Below are positions 7,378 through 16,499 of a stretch of DNA of 64,000 bases, one piece after another. Source of the stretch: Cypionkella sp. (GTDB lineage Bacteria > Pseudomonadota > Alphaproteobacteria > Rhodobacterales > Rhodobacteraceae); NCBI RefSeq assembly GCF_028290025.1, contig NZ_JAQGKQ010000053.1, forward strand, positions 1-64,000, written 5' to 3'. Under the pieces are notes generated by a model, which saw only the letters and a list, made by a program, of their open reading frames with translations, was not told the DNA's origin and made no database searches. How positions within the stretch are numbered: position 1 is the first letter of the stretch; each line of letters starts with the position of its first letter. The position numbers were made by a program, and so were the translations under genes.

Positions 7378-8658
7378 ATGTCATTTGGATTGGACAGCCG
7401 CATGTTGCGGTCGGCTGCGGCTATCGCAGTGTTTGCCGCCATTGGAATGCCCGTTTTGGCCGAAGAAATTTCTGTCGTTTCGGGTGCAACGGGTTCGGAT
7501 TTGCAAGACTTCCCGGCGATTGTGAAGCCTTGGGAAGACAAGACCGGCAACAAAGTCACCGTGGTGCCGATGCCGTCCTCGACTTCTGATCAGTTCGGCC
7601 AGTATCGGCTGTGGCTAGCGGCGGGCGCGACCGACATCGACCTATATCAGACGGATGTGATCTGGGCTCCGCAATTGGCTGACCATTTTGTCGATCTGAC
7701 CGAAGCCGCGAAAGACCTGATACCGGCAAACTTCCCCTCAATCATCCAATCACAAACCGTCAACGGCAAGCTGGTCGCTCTGCCGATCTTCACCGACGCG
7801 CCAGCGCTGTATTACCGGAAGGATTTGCTGGAGAAATACGGCGTCGAAGTGCCGAAAACTTGGGATGAGCTAACCGCCGCGGCGACCAAAATCCAAGAGG
7901 GTGAGCGTGCGGCAGGCAGCGGCGATTTCTGGGGCTATGTGTTTCAGGGCAACGCTTATGAAGGGCTGACCTGCAATGCGCTGGAATGGGTGAAATCTTT
8001 CGGTGGCGGGCAAATTGTTGAGGCCGATGGCACGATCTCGGTCAACAATCCGAAAGCCGTGAAGGCGCTGGAAACGGCTGCTGGCTGGGTTGGCACGATC
8101 TCCCCGGAAGGCCTTCACGCCTATCAGGAAGAAGAAGCGCGCGGTGTTTGGCAGACTGGCAACGCGGCGTTCATGCGCAACTGGCCTTACGCCTATGCTT
8201 TGGGCGACGGCGCGGATTCGGCTGTGAAGGGCAAATTTGCTGTGACCACGCTGCCAGTTGGCGCAGAGGGTGACAGTTCGGCAGCGACTTTGGGCGGCTG
8301 GAACATCGCAGTGTCAAAATACTCGCAGCACCAAGAAGCCGCGATTTCGCTGGCGGTTTATCTGGCCGGACCAGAGGCGCAGAAAATGCGCGCCATCATG
8401 GAAACTCACCTGCCGACCATCCAAGCCTTGTATGATGATCCAGAGATTGCTGAAAAATCGCCGATCATCCCGCAGTGGAAAAGCGTGTTTATGAACGCCG
8501 TGCCACGTCCGTCGGCACCGACGTTGGGCAAATACAACGAAGTTTCCTCGAAATTCTGGTCGGCCGTGCATGAAACCCTGTCGGGCAATGGCTCGGCTGC
8601 TGACAATTTGGCTGGTCTGGAAGCTGACCTGACCGACCTGAAAGGCGACGCCTGGTAA
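7378..8658 (+). CDS. thuE: Trehalose/maltose-type ABC transporter substrate-binding protein
   Basis: A 426-aa extracellular solute-binding protein of family 1. It has a Sec signal peptide (residues 1 to about 28, ending PVLAEE) and mature motifs typical of trehalose/sucrose binders: LYQTDVIWAPQLADHFVDL, FTDAPALYYRKDLLEKYG and GGWNIAVSK. It acts in the periplasm, delivering disaccharide to ThuF-ThuG. GGGGAGGGAATCC precedes the start. Gene order with ThuF, ThuG, ThuK, ThuA and ThuB matches the Sinorhizobium meliloti thu operon, which is the main basis for the name. Other alpha-glucosides may also be substrates. Confidence 0.88.
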   Translation: MSFGLDSRMLRSAAAIAVFAAIGMPVLAEEISVVSGATGSDLQDFPAIVKPWEDKTGNKVTVVPMPSSTSDQFGQYRLWLAAGATDIDLYQTDVIWAPQLADHFVDLTEAAKDLIPANFPSIIQSQTVNGKLVALPIFTDAPALYYRKDLLEKYGVEVPKTWDELTAAATKIQEGERAAGSGDFWGYVFQGNAYEGLTCNALEWVKSFGGGQIVEADGTISVNNPKAVKALETAAGWVGTISPEGLHAYQEEEARGVWQTGNAAFMRNWPYAYALGDGADSAVKGKFAVTTLPVGAEGDSSAATLGGWNIAVSKYSQHQEAAISLAVYLAGPEAQKMRAIMETHLPTIQALYDDPEIAEKSPIIPQWKSVFMNAVPRPSAPTLGKYNEVSSKFWSAVHETLSGNGSAADNLAGLEADLTDLKGDAW

Positions 8659-8690
8659 TCCTCCCGTTATCGGGCATGGCTTGAGGATGT

Positions 8691-8726
8691 GCGGTGGCTT
8701 GCGCTGACGCAGGCGCAGTTCGCCGC
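8691..8726 (+). other. Stem-loop between thuE and thuF
   Basis: GCGGTGGCTTGCGC and GCGCAGTTCGCCGC pair over 14 positions (three wobbles, one mismatch) around an 8-base loop, without a T-run. Such hairpins after a binding-protein gene usually stabilise the upstream mRNA, giving more binding protein than membrane subunits. Confidence 0.5.
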
Positions 8727-8776
8727 CCATATTCTGCGCGCGGCCGCGTGAAAGGGCCGTCACAAGGGGGACAAAC

Positions 8777-9742
8777 ATGACAGCTTCAACGACTGCGATT
8801 GGACGGGAAAGCGGCCGCAGCCTGCAGCAGCAGCGCCGCAATGCCGCGATCTTGTTTCTGGCACCGATGCTGATCGCGCTGTTTTGCGTGGCGGCTTGGC
8901 CATTGCTGAGAACGGTTTGGTTCTCGCTGACCGACACATCGCTGAACAATCTCTATGGCGGCAGGTTTATCGGTTTCGACAATTATCTGCGCGTGCAAAC
9001 CCTGTCGAACGGCACCGTGCGCTACAAGGGAACGCTGGTTGATCCTGCATGGTGGAACGCCGTTTGGAACACCGTGCGGTTCTCGGTAGTCTCTGTGGTA
9101 TGTGAGACGATACTCGGGCTGATCGTGGCGCTGGTGCTGAACGCCGAGTTCAAAGGCCGAGGATTCGTGCGCGCGGCCATCCTGATCCCATGGGCTATTC
9201 CAACCATCGTTTCGGCGAAGATGTGGGCGTGGATGCTGAACGACCAATACGGCATCATTAACGATATCCTGCTGCACCTCGGCATCATCAGTTCCAAGAT
9301 CGCATGGACCGCAAACACCGACACCGCGATGTACGCCGTGCTGATGGTAGATATCTGGAAAACCACTCCGTTCATGGCTTTGCTGTGCCTCGCGGGTTTG
9401 CAAATGGTGCCGCGCGATATTTACGAAGCAGCAAAGATCGATGGCATCAACCCTGTGAAAGTGTTTTTCAGGATCACACTGCCGCTGATCCGGCCGGCGC
9501 TGATGGTCGCGGTGATCTTCCGTATGCTCGATGCGCTGCGGATTTTCGATCTGATCTATGTGCTGACGCCAAACTCGGCGGCCACCAAAACCATGTCGGT
9601 GATCAGCCGTGAGAACCTGATCGAGTTCGATAAATTTGCCTATGGCTCGGCGCAATCAACCTTGCTGTTCGCGATTTTGGCGATTTTTGTGTCGCTGTAT
9701 ATTTGGCTCGGCAAGGTCGATCTTAGCGGGGAGGCTGGCTAA
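8777..9742 (+). CDS. thuF: Trehalose/maltose ABC transporter permease 1
   Basis: A 321-aa inner-membrane permease of the MalF type with six or so membrane segments; the first is near residues 30-50. The cytoplasmic EAA loop is visible as IYEAAKIDGINPVKVFFRITLP (EAA---G---------I-LP), which docks on the ATPase ThuK. AAGGGGGACAAAC precedes the start. The stop overlaps the thuG start (TAATG at 9740-9744), so the two permease subunits are translationally coupled for heterodimer assembly. Confidence 0.9.
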   Translation: MTASTTAIGRESGRSLQQQRRNAAILFLAPMLIALFCVAAWPLLRTVWFSLTDTSLNNLYGGRFIGFDNYLRVQTLSNGTVRYKGTLVDPAWWNAVWNTVRFSVVSVVCETILGLIVALVLNAEFKGRGFVRAAILIPWAIPTIVSAKMWAWMLNDQYGIINDILLHLGIISSKIAWTANTDTAMYAVLMVDIWKTTPFMALLCLAGLQMVPRDIYEAAKIDGINPVKVFFRITLPLIRPALMVAVIFRMLDALRIFDLIYVLTPNSAATKTMSVISRENLIEFDKFAYGSAQSTLLFAILAIFVSLYIWLGKVDLSGEAG

Positions 9743-10575
9743 TGACCGCCAACAAGCTATTGAAAATCATCGCTTTCTACGCGCTTGTCGCGGTGATCGT
9801 AATCTTCTCAATCTTCCCGTTTTACTACGCCATTGTCACCTCGTTCGCGACCGGGACGGCCTTGTTTGAAACCAACTACTTCCCGAAGCACTTTGAATGG
9901 GCGAACTACCGTCAAGTTTTGGGCGGCGCGACGTTTCCGCGCAACATTCTGACCTCGGTGTTCGTAGCGACCACAACCGTGGTGTTCGCCCTGTTCCTCG
10001 CGGTAACCGCCTCCTACGCCCTAGCCCGCGTGCGCTTCCGGGGTCGGGGCCTGCTGCTGATGACCATCCTCGCGGTGTCGATGTTTCCGCAGATCGCTGT
10101 GCTGGCCGGGTTGTTCGAGCTGATCACCTATCTTGGTCTGTTCAATTCGCCCTTAGCGCTGATCCTGTCTTACACAATCTTCACGCTTCCGTTCACTGTC
10201 TGGGTGCTGACTACCTTCATGCGCGACCTTCCGGTCGAGATAGAAGAAGCCGCAATCGTTGATGGCGCAACGCCGTGGATCATCATAACCAAAGTATTTT
10301 TGCCGCTGCTGTGGCCCGCTTTGGTCACGACGGGGCTGCTCGCCTTCATCGGCGCGTGGAACGAATTCCTGTTCGCGCTGACCTTCACCTCATCCGAGTC
10401 AACACGCACTGTTCCCGTAGCGATTGCGCTGCTTTCTGGTGCATCGCAGCAGGAAATCCCTTGGGGGCCAATCATGGCTGCCTCTGTCATCGTGACGGTG
10501 CCATTGATTATCCTCGTTCTTATCTTCCAACGCAAAATCGTCGCGGGTTTGACCGCAGGCGGCGTGAAGGGCTGA
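9742..10575 (+). CDS. thuG: Trehalose/maltose ABC transporter permease 2
   Basis: A 277-aa MalG-type permease subunit with six predicted membrane segments. Its EAA loop reads EIEEAAIVDGATPWIIITKVFLP. It pairs with ThuF to form the sugar channel. The start codon overlaps the thuF stop, and the stop lies three bases before thuK. Nothing unusual is seen in length or motifs. Confidence 0.9.
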   Translation: MTANKLLKIIAFYALVAVIVIFSIFPFYYAIVTSFATGTALFETNYFPKHFEWANYRQVLGGATFPRNILTSVFVATTTVVFALFLAVTASYALARVRFRGRGLLLMTILAVSMFPQIAVLAGLFELITYLGLFNSPLALILSYTIFTLPFTVWVLTTFMRDLPVEIEEAAIVDGATPWIIITKVFLPLLWPALVTTGLLAFIGAWNEFLFALTFTSSESTRTVPVAIALLSGASQQEIPWGPIMAASVIVTVPLIILVLIFQRKIVAGLTAGGVKG

Positions 10576-10578
10576 AAA

Positions 10579-11580
10579 ATGGCAAAAATTGAACTCAAGA
10601 ATTTGAAAAAGTCCTATGGCGCGGTGGATGTGATCAAGGGCATCGACCTGACCGTTGAGAAAGGCGAATTTATGGTGTTTGTCGGGCCATCGGGCTGCGG
10701 TAAATCCACCCTGTTGCGGCTTATCTCGGGGCTGGAGGAGATTTCCTCGGGCGACATGCTGTTCGACAATGAACGCGTCAACAACGTGCTGCCCAGCCAA
10801 CGTGGCATCGCGATGGTCTTTCAATCTTATGCGCTTTATCCGCATATGACTGTCTACGACAACATGGCTTTCGGGATGAAGCTCGCGAAAGCCAGCCCCG
10901 AGGCGATGAAAAAGCGGGTGATGGAGGCGGCGAAACTGCTGCAAATTGATCACCTGCTTGAGCGGTTGCCAAAGCAGTTGTCGGGTGGCCAGCGGCAGCG
11001 CGTCGCCATTGGCCGTGCCATCGTGCGCGATCCGCGTGTGTTCTTGTTTGACGAGCCGTTGTCGAACCTCGACGCCGCCTTGCGGGTGCAAACCCGGTTG
11101 GAAATCGCCAAACTGCATCACGCGATGTCGGACGTGACGATGATCTACGTCACCCACGATCAGGTTGAGGCGATGACCTTGGCCGACCGTATCGCCGTGC
11201 TCCGCGATGGCCGTCTGGAGCAGGTCGGCACCCCGGCGGAGCTTTACGAACGCCCCATTTCGATCTTCGTCGCAGGCTTTATCGGCAGCCCGAAGATGAA
11301 CTTTCTGACCGGAAAATTCGCCAGCGATCATGGTTGCACCACTTTGGGTATTCGCTCGGAGCATATCGAGGTGGGCGAGGGCGGTTTGTGGACGGGCCAG
11401 ATCGTGCATGCCGAAGATCTGGGCAGCGACAATTATTTGTTCGTTGAAGTGGGCAGCGACGAGCCTTTGATCGTGCGGCGCGAGGGCAAACTGACGATGA
11501 AGGTCGGCGACACCGTTTCGCTTTCGCCCAAAGCTGGCCAGTTGCACAAGTTCGATCAGAACGGCAAGCCGATCCGCTGA
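10579..11580 (+). CDS. thuK: Trehalose/maltose ABC transporter ATP-binding protein
   Basis: A 333-aa MalK/UgpC-type ATPase that powers import through ThuF-ThuG. Walker A is GPSGCGKST (36-44), the signature LSGGQRQRVAIGRA starts at 134, and Walker B is VFLFDEP (about 154-160), followed by the D-loop SNLDAAL and switch His in VTHDQVEAM. The C-terminal TOBE part is shorter than in E. coli MalK. A site GAAGGGCTGAAAA precedes ATG. It is part of the thu operon. Confidence 0.92.
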   Translation: MAKIELKNLKKSYGAVDVIKGIDLTVEKGEFMVFVGPSGCGKSTLLRLISGLEEISSGDMLFDNERVNNVLPSQRGIAMVFQSYALYPHMTVYDNMAFGMKLAKASPEAMKKRVMEAAKLLQIDHLLERLPKQLSGGQRQRVAIGRAIVRDPRVFLFDEPLSNLDAALRVQTRLEIAKLHHAMSDVTMIYVTHDQVEAMTLADRIAVLRDGRLEQVGTPAELYERPISIFVAGFIGSPKMNFLTGKFASDHGCTTLGIRSEHIEVGEGGLWTGQIVHAEDLGSDNYLFVEVGSDEPLIVRREGKLTMKVGDTVSLSPKAGQLHKFDQNGKPIR

Positions 11581-11642
11581 ATTGATAAAACCGTCTGGTC
11601 GCGCCCGGCATAGGGTCGCGGCAGCTATAAAAGGAACATGCC

Positions 11643-12428
11643 ATGAGCATCCGCGTCACCGTTTGGGGCGAGAACGTCCACGAGCAGAAGAACAAAGTCG
11701 TGTCAGATGTTTACCCGCTGACCATGCATGGCACGATTGCCGCGAGCCTGAACAAGGCCGAAGGGATTGCGGCCACAACCGTGACCTTGCAGGATGCAGA
11801 TCACGGTCTGAGCGCCGAGAAACTGGCCGCGACCGACGTGCTGATCTGGTGGGGTCACGCAGCCCACGGCGACGTTGATGACGCCATTGTTGAGCGGGTT
11901 TGCAACGCCGTTTGGGGCGGCATGGGCATCATTTTCCTGCACTCCGCACATTTCTCCAAACCATTCAAACGCCTGATGGGCGCTCCGTGCAACCTGTCAT
12001 GGCGTGAGGCGGGCGAGCGCGAGCGGCTTTGGGTGACCAGCCGTCAGCACCCAATTGCCGCAGGTCTGCCGGATCATTTTGAGCTGGAATATGAGGAAAT
12101 GTATGGCGAGCCTTTCGGCGTGCCGGAGCCGTTGGAAACCGTGTTCATCAGCTGGTTTGCGGGTGGCGAAGTGTTCCGCTCGGGTCTGACCTACAAGCGC
12201 GGTGCGGGCAATATCTTTTACTTCCGACCGGGGCATGAGACCTATCCGACCTATCACGACGCCCACGTGCAGCGGGTGATCTCGAACGCGGTCAAATGGG
12301 CTTATAACCCGAACCAACGCATCGCCAATCCGAACGACGCGCCAAATACGCCCGTGGATAAGGCGCTGGAGCCGATCACCGAACGTGGCCCGCGCCTGCA
12401 CCACGACGGCGAGGCGGGGTATCGGTGA
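11643..12428 (+). CDS. thuA: ThuA family trehalose utilization protein
   Basis: A 261-aa protein of the ThuA family (class I glutamine amidotransferase-like flavodoxin fold). Visible features are the N-terminal IRVTVWGENVHEQ, DVLIWWGHAAHGDV and the FYFRPGHETYPTYHDAHVQRV signature. In S. meliloti thuA and thuB are needed to catabolise imported disaccharide through 3-keto sugars. AAAGGAACATGCC precedes the start. The stop overlaps thuB (TGATG at 12426-12430). The chemistry of ThuA itself is not settled: a 3-keto-glycoside isomerase or hydrolase-like role is an inference from family work. Confidence 0.9.
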   Translation: MSIRVTVWGENVHEQKNKVVSDVYPLTMHGTIAASLNKAEGIAATTVTLQDADHGLSAEKLAATDVLIWWGHAAHGDVDDAIVERVCNAVWGGMGIIFLHSAHFSKPFKRLMGAPCNLSWREAGERERLWVTSRQHPIAAGLPDHFELEYEEMYGEPFGVPEPLETVFISWFAGGEVFRSGLTYKRGAGNIFYFRPGHETYPTYHDAHVQRVISNAVKWAYNPNQRIANPNDAPNTPVDKALEPITERGPRLHHDGEAGYR

Positions 12429-13486
12429 TGGCGGCTCCGGTCCGTATTTTGATCCTTGGCACCGGAGGCATGGCGCACAACCATGTCGAAAATTTTGAGG
12501 CGATTGCAGGGGTGACGCTCGTTGGCGGCATCGACACGCGGCCCGCGCAGCTGACCGATTTCTGTGATCGCCACGGCATAGCCAATCGCTTCGCTTCGAT
12601 TGATGAGGCGATTGCTTGGGGTCAGTTTGATGCCGTTACCAACGTGACACCAGACGCCGCTCACTACGCGACCACCCTGCCGTTCCTTGCGGCGGGCAAG
12701 CATGTGTTGTGCGAAAAACCCCTCGCCACCTCTGAAGCTCAAGCTGATGCAATGGCTGCAGCAGCCGCCAAGGCGGGCGTGGTCAACATGATTAACCTGT
12801 CGTACCGCAACGTCGCCGCCCTGCAAAAAGCCGCCGCGATGGTGCGCGAAGGTGCCATCGGCACGGTCCGGCACTTTGAGGCAAGCTATCTGCAAAGCTG
12901 GCTGGCCCAACCCGCGTGGGGCCATTGGGACAAAGAAAGCCAATGGCTGTGGCGGCTGTCTACCAAGCATGGCTCCAAGGGTGTCTTAGGCGATGTCGGC
13001 ATCCACATCCTTGATTTCGCAACCTTTATCGCCGGACAAGCTGCGGTCGAAGTCTCATGCCGCCTCGCCACATTCCACAAAGCGCCCGGCGATCAGATCG
13101 GTGAATACCCTCTGGATGCCAATGACAGCGCCACCATGCAGATACTGCTGGAGAATGGAGCGCTCGGCACGGTGGCCGCAACGCGGTTTGCTAGCGGCCA
13201 TTTGAACGATCTGCGCTTGCGGATTTACGGTGACAAAGGCGGGCTGGAGGTGGGTTGGCAGCAAAACCAAAGCACCCTACGCGCCTGTCTGGAACCCGAT
13301 TTGCAAACGGCGCTTTGGCACGACGTCGAAGCTTTGTTATTGCCGACGATCTATCAACGGTTCATCGCCGCGATCCGGGGTGAGGGCCCCTCCGAGCCCA
13401 ATTTTGCCCGCGGTGCCGACTTGCAACGCTTGCTTGACCGCGCCGAGCAATCGGCAGGACAAGCCGGGCTAAGCCTAAAGGTTTGA
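12428..13486 (+). CDS. thuB: Gfo/Idh/MocA family oxidoreductase (disaccharide 3-dehydrogenase type)
   Basis: This 352-aa protein begins at ATG 12428, overlapping the thuA stop; a GTG one codon earlier is possible. The N-terminal Rossmann fold starts ILILGTGGMAHNHVENF, with the family's substrate-domain motif CEKPLATS near residues 95-102 (Lys-Pro catalytic pair). Homologs oxidise the C3 hydroxyl of disaccharides to 3-keto sugars. It ends the thu operon; no terminator-like hairpin with a T-run was seen in the 60 bases before the convergent esterase gene. Confidence 0.9.
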   Translation: MAAPVRILILGTGGMAHNHVENFEAIAGVTLVGGIDTRPAQLTDFCDRHGIANRFASIDEAIAWGQFDAVTNVTPDAAHYATTLPFLAAGKHVLCEKPLATSEAQADAMAAAAAKAGVVNMINLSYRNVAALQKAAAMVREGAIGTVRHFEASYLQSWLAQPAWGHWDKESQWLWRLSTKHGSKGVLGDVGIHILDFATFIAGQAAVEVSCRLATFHKAPGDQIGEYPLDANDSATMQILLENGALGTVAATRFASGHLNDLRLRIYGDKGGLEVGWQQNQSTLRACLEPDLQTALWHDVEALLLPTIYQRFIAAIRGEGPSEPNFARGADLQRLLDRAEQSAGQAGLSLKV

Positions 13487-13545
13487 CGCGGGCCTCTCGC
13501 AATGACAAGCTGCTACTGCGGATGAAAAGCCCGCTCGATTAAGCC

Positions 13546-14319
13546 TCAAGCCTTCAAGAAAACTTGCACCGCCTGCTCAAATTCTCGTGGGCGCTCGGCG
13601 TGGAGCCAATGGCCCGCGCCGGGCAGTCTGGCAAAGTGTGATTTCGGGAACAGATTGCGGATCGTCTCGCGGTATTCCGGCTTGACGTAATGCGACAAGG
13701 CTCCGGTGAGAAACAACGTATGGCCCCCAAACTGCCCGTCGATGCCAGACCAGCCGACGATCAGCGGCATTTGATCTTCCAGCACGTCTAGGTTCAGGCG
13801 CCAGACTGGGGGCTGTGCCTTCAGGTCCAGAGATTGCAGGAAAAACGCCCTAAGGGCGGGGTCGTCCACCGTGGCGCTGAGCCTGCGATCCGCCTCGCTG
13901 CGTGACGAAAGTCCGGTCAAATCCAGCGCCCGCATCGCGGCAATATATTGCGATTGATCATGGCTGTAAGCCACGGGCGCAATATCGGCCACCACCAGCT
14001 TACGGATCAATTCGGGCCGGGTCAGTGCCAAATGCATCGCGGCCTTACCGCCCATGGAATGCCCCATCACATCCATCGGCGCACCCAACGATGTTATCAC
14101 CTCTGCCAGATCGCCCGCCATATCGGGGTAGCTTTGCGTCTCAGCTCGCAGGCTTGAGCCGTGGTTGCGCATATCCACCACATGCACCGTGCGCACGTCC
14201 GCCAGATGCCGCGCGATCACGCCCCAGTTGCGGGCAGAGCCGAACAGACCGTGCACAATCAACAGATCGGGCAGTTTGGGGTCGATCGTCGTAGCGGGAT
14301 AGGTGGTAATCGCGAGCAT
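13546..14319 (-). CDS. Alpha/beta hydrolase, YbfF-type esterase
   Basis: A 257-aa cytoplasmic alpha/beta hydrolase. The oxyanion segment HGLFGSARNW begins at residue 23, the nucleophile elbow GHSMGG has Ser88, and the catalytic His lies in GAGHWLHAERP near the C-terminus. The family (YbfF and relatives) hydrolyses short acyl and acyl-CoA thioesters; the true substrate here is unknown. It stands alone on the minus strand, convergent with thuB and divergent from the next small membrane gene. Confidence 0.85.
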   Translation of the reverse strand: MLAITTYPATTIDPKLPDLLIVHGLFGSARNWGVIARHLADVRTVHVVDMRNHGSSLRAETQSYPDMAGDLAEVITSLGAPMDVMGHSMGGKAAMHLALTRPELIRKLVVADIAPVAYSHDQSQYIAAMRALDLTGLSSRSEADRRLSATVDDPALRAFFLQSLDLKAQPPVWRLNLDVLEDQMPLIVGWSGIDGQFGGHTLFLTGALSHYVKPEYRETIRNLFPKSHFARLPGAGHWLHAERPREFEQAVQVFLKA

Positions 14320-14432
14320 GTGGCTTTGATAGCGCGGATCGGCAGTTTCGGCCAGACCAGTTGAAGCCCTGTCGCTGTGGCGATAAGCTTTGGCGAAGTC
14401 AAAGGGATACGTGATATGACCGGAGTGCCTAC

Positions 14433-14804
14433 ATGACGGGAGTGCCTATTCAGCAGATGGCCGACCGCGTGGCCGGTCTGATGGAGCAACGCCTGCGGGT
14501 ACGCGGCGCGGGCCTTGGCGAAAAGCTGCACAAGGGCGGGCGCTTGCTGCCGCGCCGGGTGCGGGCGGCGGCAGAGGTTTTACAAACCGGTGCGGTGATG
14601 GCGCAAAACCCCAAGCTTTGGGCGCGGGTCGATCAGCAATCCGTGGCGCAAGCCTATGATACCTGCGTGCGGCACCTAAACGGTGTCGATGGTGGTGATC
14701 GCCGCAAAGGCGCGGTGGTTGGGATCGCGGCTTCGGTGGCGTTCTCGGTTCTTGCTGTGGCGGTTTTGCTGTTGGGGGTGCTGTACTGGCGCGGGTTTGT
14801 TTGA
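14433..14804 (+). CDS. Conserved small membrane-anchored protein, 123 aa
   Basis: The first 90 residues are basic and helical (MEQRLRVRGAGLGEKLHKGG, RRVRAAAEVLQTG). A single C-terminal membrane helix follows (about 97-118, VVGIAASVAFSVLAVAVLLL), ending YWRGFV. The cytoplasmic domain and tail anchor are characteristic of a protein commonly found in Rhodobacteraceae, but I know of no function. GGAGTGCCTAC precedes the start. Confidence 0.75.
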   Translation: MTGVPIQQMADRVAGLMEQRLRVRGAGLGEKLHKGGRLLPRRVRAAAEVLQTGAVMAQNPKLWARVDQQSVAQAYDTCVRHLNGVDGGDRRKGAVVGIAASVAFSVLAVAVLLLGVLYWRGFV

Positions 14805-14962
14805 TCAGGTGCGCGGCACCTTTGGGTAATCATTTCGGAAAAGCCGGCATTATTTGACTCGCGGAATGTGGTTATCAAATTCTTAAGCCCAGCGGCTTAA
14901 ATAACCGCATATGTTGTATAAGAGCGACTGGCCTGACAGCACCGACCCGCGCAAAAGCAAAG

Positions 14963-14990
14963 GGCGCAGGTTTCCCTGCGCCTCATCGTT
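14963..14990 (-). terminator. Intrinsic terminator downstream of glyA
   Basis: GGCGCAGG-TTTC-CCTGCGCC is a perfect 8-bp stem with a four-base loop just past the glyA stop. On the minus strand it is followed by CTTTGCTTTT. Confidence 0.75.
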
Positions 14991-15003
14991 TATCTAAAAA
15001 GCT

Positions 15004-16296
15004 TCACAGCCCGGGATACATCGGAAACTTCTGGCACAAAGCCTCGACTTGCGCTTTCACAGCAACCTCTACTTCGCCGTTACCGTCCTCGCCATTCGCT
15101 GCCAGGCCATCGACCACTTCGACGATCCATTTGCCGATCTGACGGAACTCAACCTCTCCAAAGCCGCGCGTCGTTCCTGCCGGAGTGCCAAGACGCACGC
15201 CGCTGGTCACTGTCGGCTTTTCCGGGTCGAACGGAATGCCGTTCTTGTTGCAGGTGATATTGGCGCGTCCCAAGGCTTTCTCGGTGGCGTTGCCCTTGAC
15301 GTTTTTCGGGCGCAGATCGACCAGCATGACGTGAGTGTCGGTGCCGCCGGTGACGATATCAAGGCCACCTTTCATCAACTCATCCGCCAACGCCTGCGCG
15401 TTTTTGATCACTTGGCCCGCATAGGCTTTGAACTCGGGGCGCAAAGCCTCACCGAATGCCACGGCTTTCGCCGCGATTACATGCATCAAAGGACCGCCTT
15501 GGATGCCGGGGAAAATCGCCGAGTTCACTTTCTTGGCGATGTCCTCGTTGTTGGTCAGGATCATACCGCCCCGAGGACCGCGCAGGGTTTTATGCGTCGT
15601 GGTGGTTGCCACGTCGGCATAAGGGAACGGCGAGGGGTGGTGGCCACCGGCGACCAGACCAGCGAAGTGCGCCATATCGACCATAAGGTATGCGCCGACT
15701 TTGTCAGCCACTTCGCGGAAGCGGGCAAAGTCGATCTGACGCGGCACGGCGGAACCGCCCGCGATGATAAGCTTCGGCTTATGCTCCAGCGCCAAAGCTT
15801 CCATCTGGTCGTAGTCGATGCGGCTGTCTTGCTGGCGCACACCGTATTGGATGGCATTGAACCACTTGCCGGATTGGTTTGGCGCCGCACCGTGGGTCAA
15901 GTGGCCGCCCGACGCGAGGTTCATCCCCAAAATAGTATCGCCGGGTTTGATCAGCGCCTGAAACACGCCTTGGTTGGCTTGGCTGCCCGAGTTCGGCTGC
16001 ACGTTGGCGAAACCGCAGCCAAACAACTGCTTGGCCCGCTCAATCGCCAGATTTTCCGCAACGTCAACAAATTCACAACCGCCGTAGTAGCGTTTGCCCG
16101 GATAGCCCTCGGCGTATTTGTTGGTCATCACCGAGCCCTGCGCTTCCATCACCGCGCGGCTGACGATGTTTTCCGAGGCGATCAGCTCAATTTCGTGACG
16201 CTGACGCCCCAATTCGTTGGTGATCGAGCCGAACAGTTCAGGGTCACGGCTGGAGAGGCTTTCGGTGAAAAATCCGGTGTCGCGGTGGGCGGTCAT
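15004..16296 (-). CDS. glyA: Serine hydroxymethyltransferase
   Basis: A PLP enzyme of 430 residues if begun at ATG 16294-16296, where GCAGGAGACGCC is an excellent ribosome site; an in-frame start 22 codons upstream is less likely. It interconverts serine and glycine and loads tetrahydrofolate with a one-carbon unit. Signature pieces are [13 protein letters not shown], the [11 protein letters not shown] loop and the PLP-lysine motif [14 protein letters not shown]. The length matches alphaproteobacterial GlyA. It is transcribed alone; no glycine riboswitch-like leader was recognised in the 200 bases upstream. Confidence 0.97.
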   Translation of the reverse strand: MTAHRDTGFFTESLSSRDPELFGSITNELGRQRHEIELIASENIVSRAVMEAQGSVMTNKYAEGYPGKRYYGGCEFVDVAENLAIERAKQLFGCGFANVQPNSGSQANQGVFQALIKPGDTILGMNLASGGHLTHGAAPNQSGKWFNAIQYGVRQQDSRIDYDQMEALALEHKPKLIIAGGSAVPRQIDFARFREVADKVGAYLMVDMAHFAGLVAGGHHPSPFPYADVATTTTHKTLRGPRGGMILTNNEDIAKKVNSAIFPGIQGGPLMHVIAAKAVAFGEALRPEFKAYAGQVIKNAQALADELMKGGLDIVTGGTDTHVMLVDLRPKNVKGNATEKALGRANITCNKNGIPFDPEKPTVTSGVRLGTPAGTTRGFGEVEFRQIGKWIVEVVDGLAANGEDGNGEVEVAVKAQVEALCQKFPMYPGL

Positions 16297-16499
16297 GGCG
16301 TCTCCTGCGGTGAAGGGCGTTTGCAGCGGTTCTAGGCGAAGGGGATGGGTCTGGGAAGGCAATAAACGACCCAGGGTGGCTCGGTTACGCCGTCTTGTTT
16401 ACTATCGGAAACTTCTTAGCGCTACTCAAAGCATCTGTGGGGCTTGAGTTTGGCGACGTGGCGGCCAAGGATGCGGCGTCAGGTACAGGGATTCTTTAG

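Noticed and set aside
16297-16499. Glycine or serine riboswitch upstream of glyA/nadK
   Set aside because: No paired aptamer-like helices were recognised in this 200-base gap.
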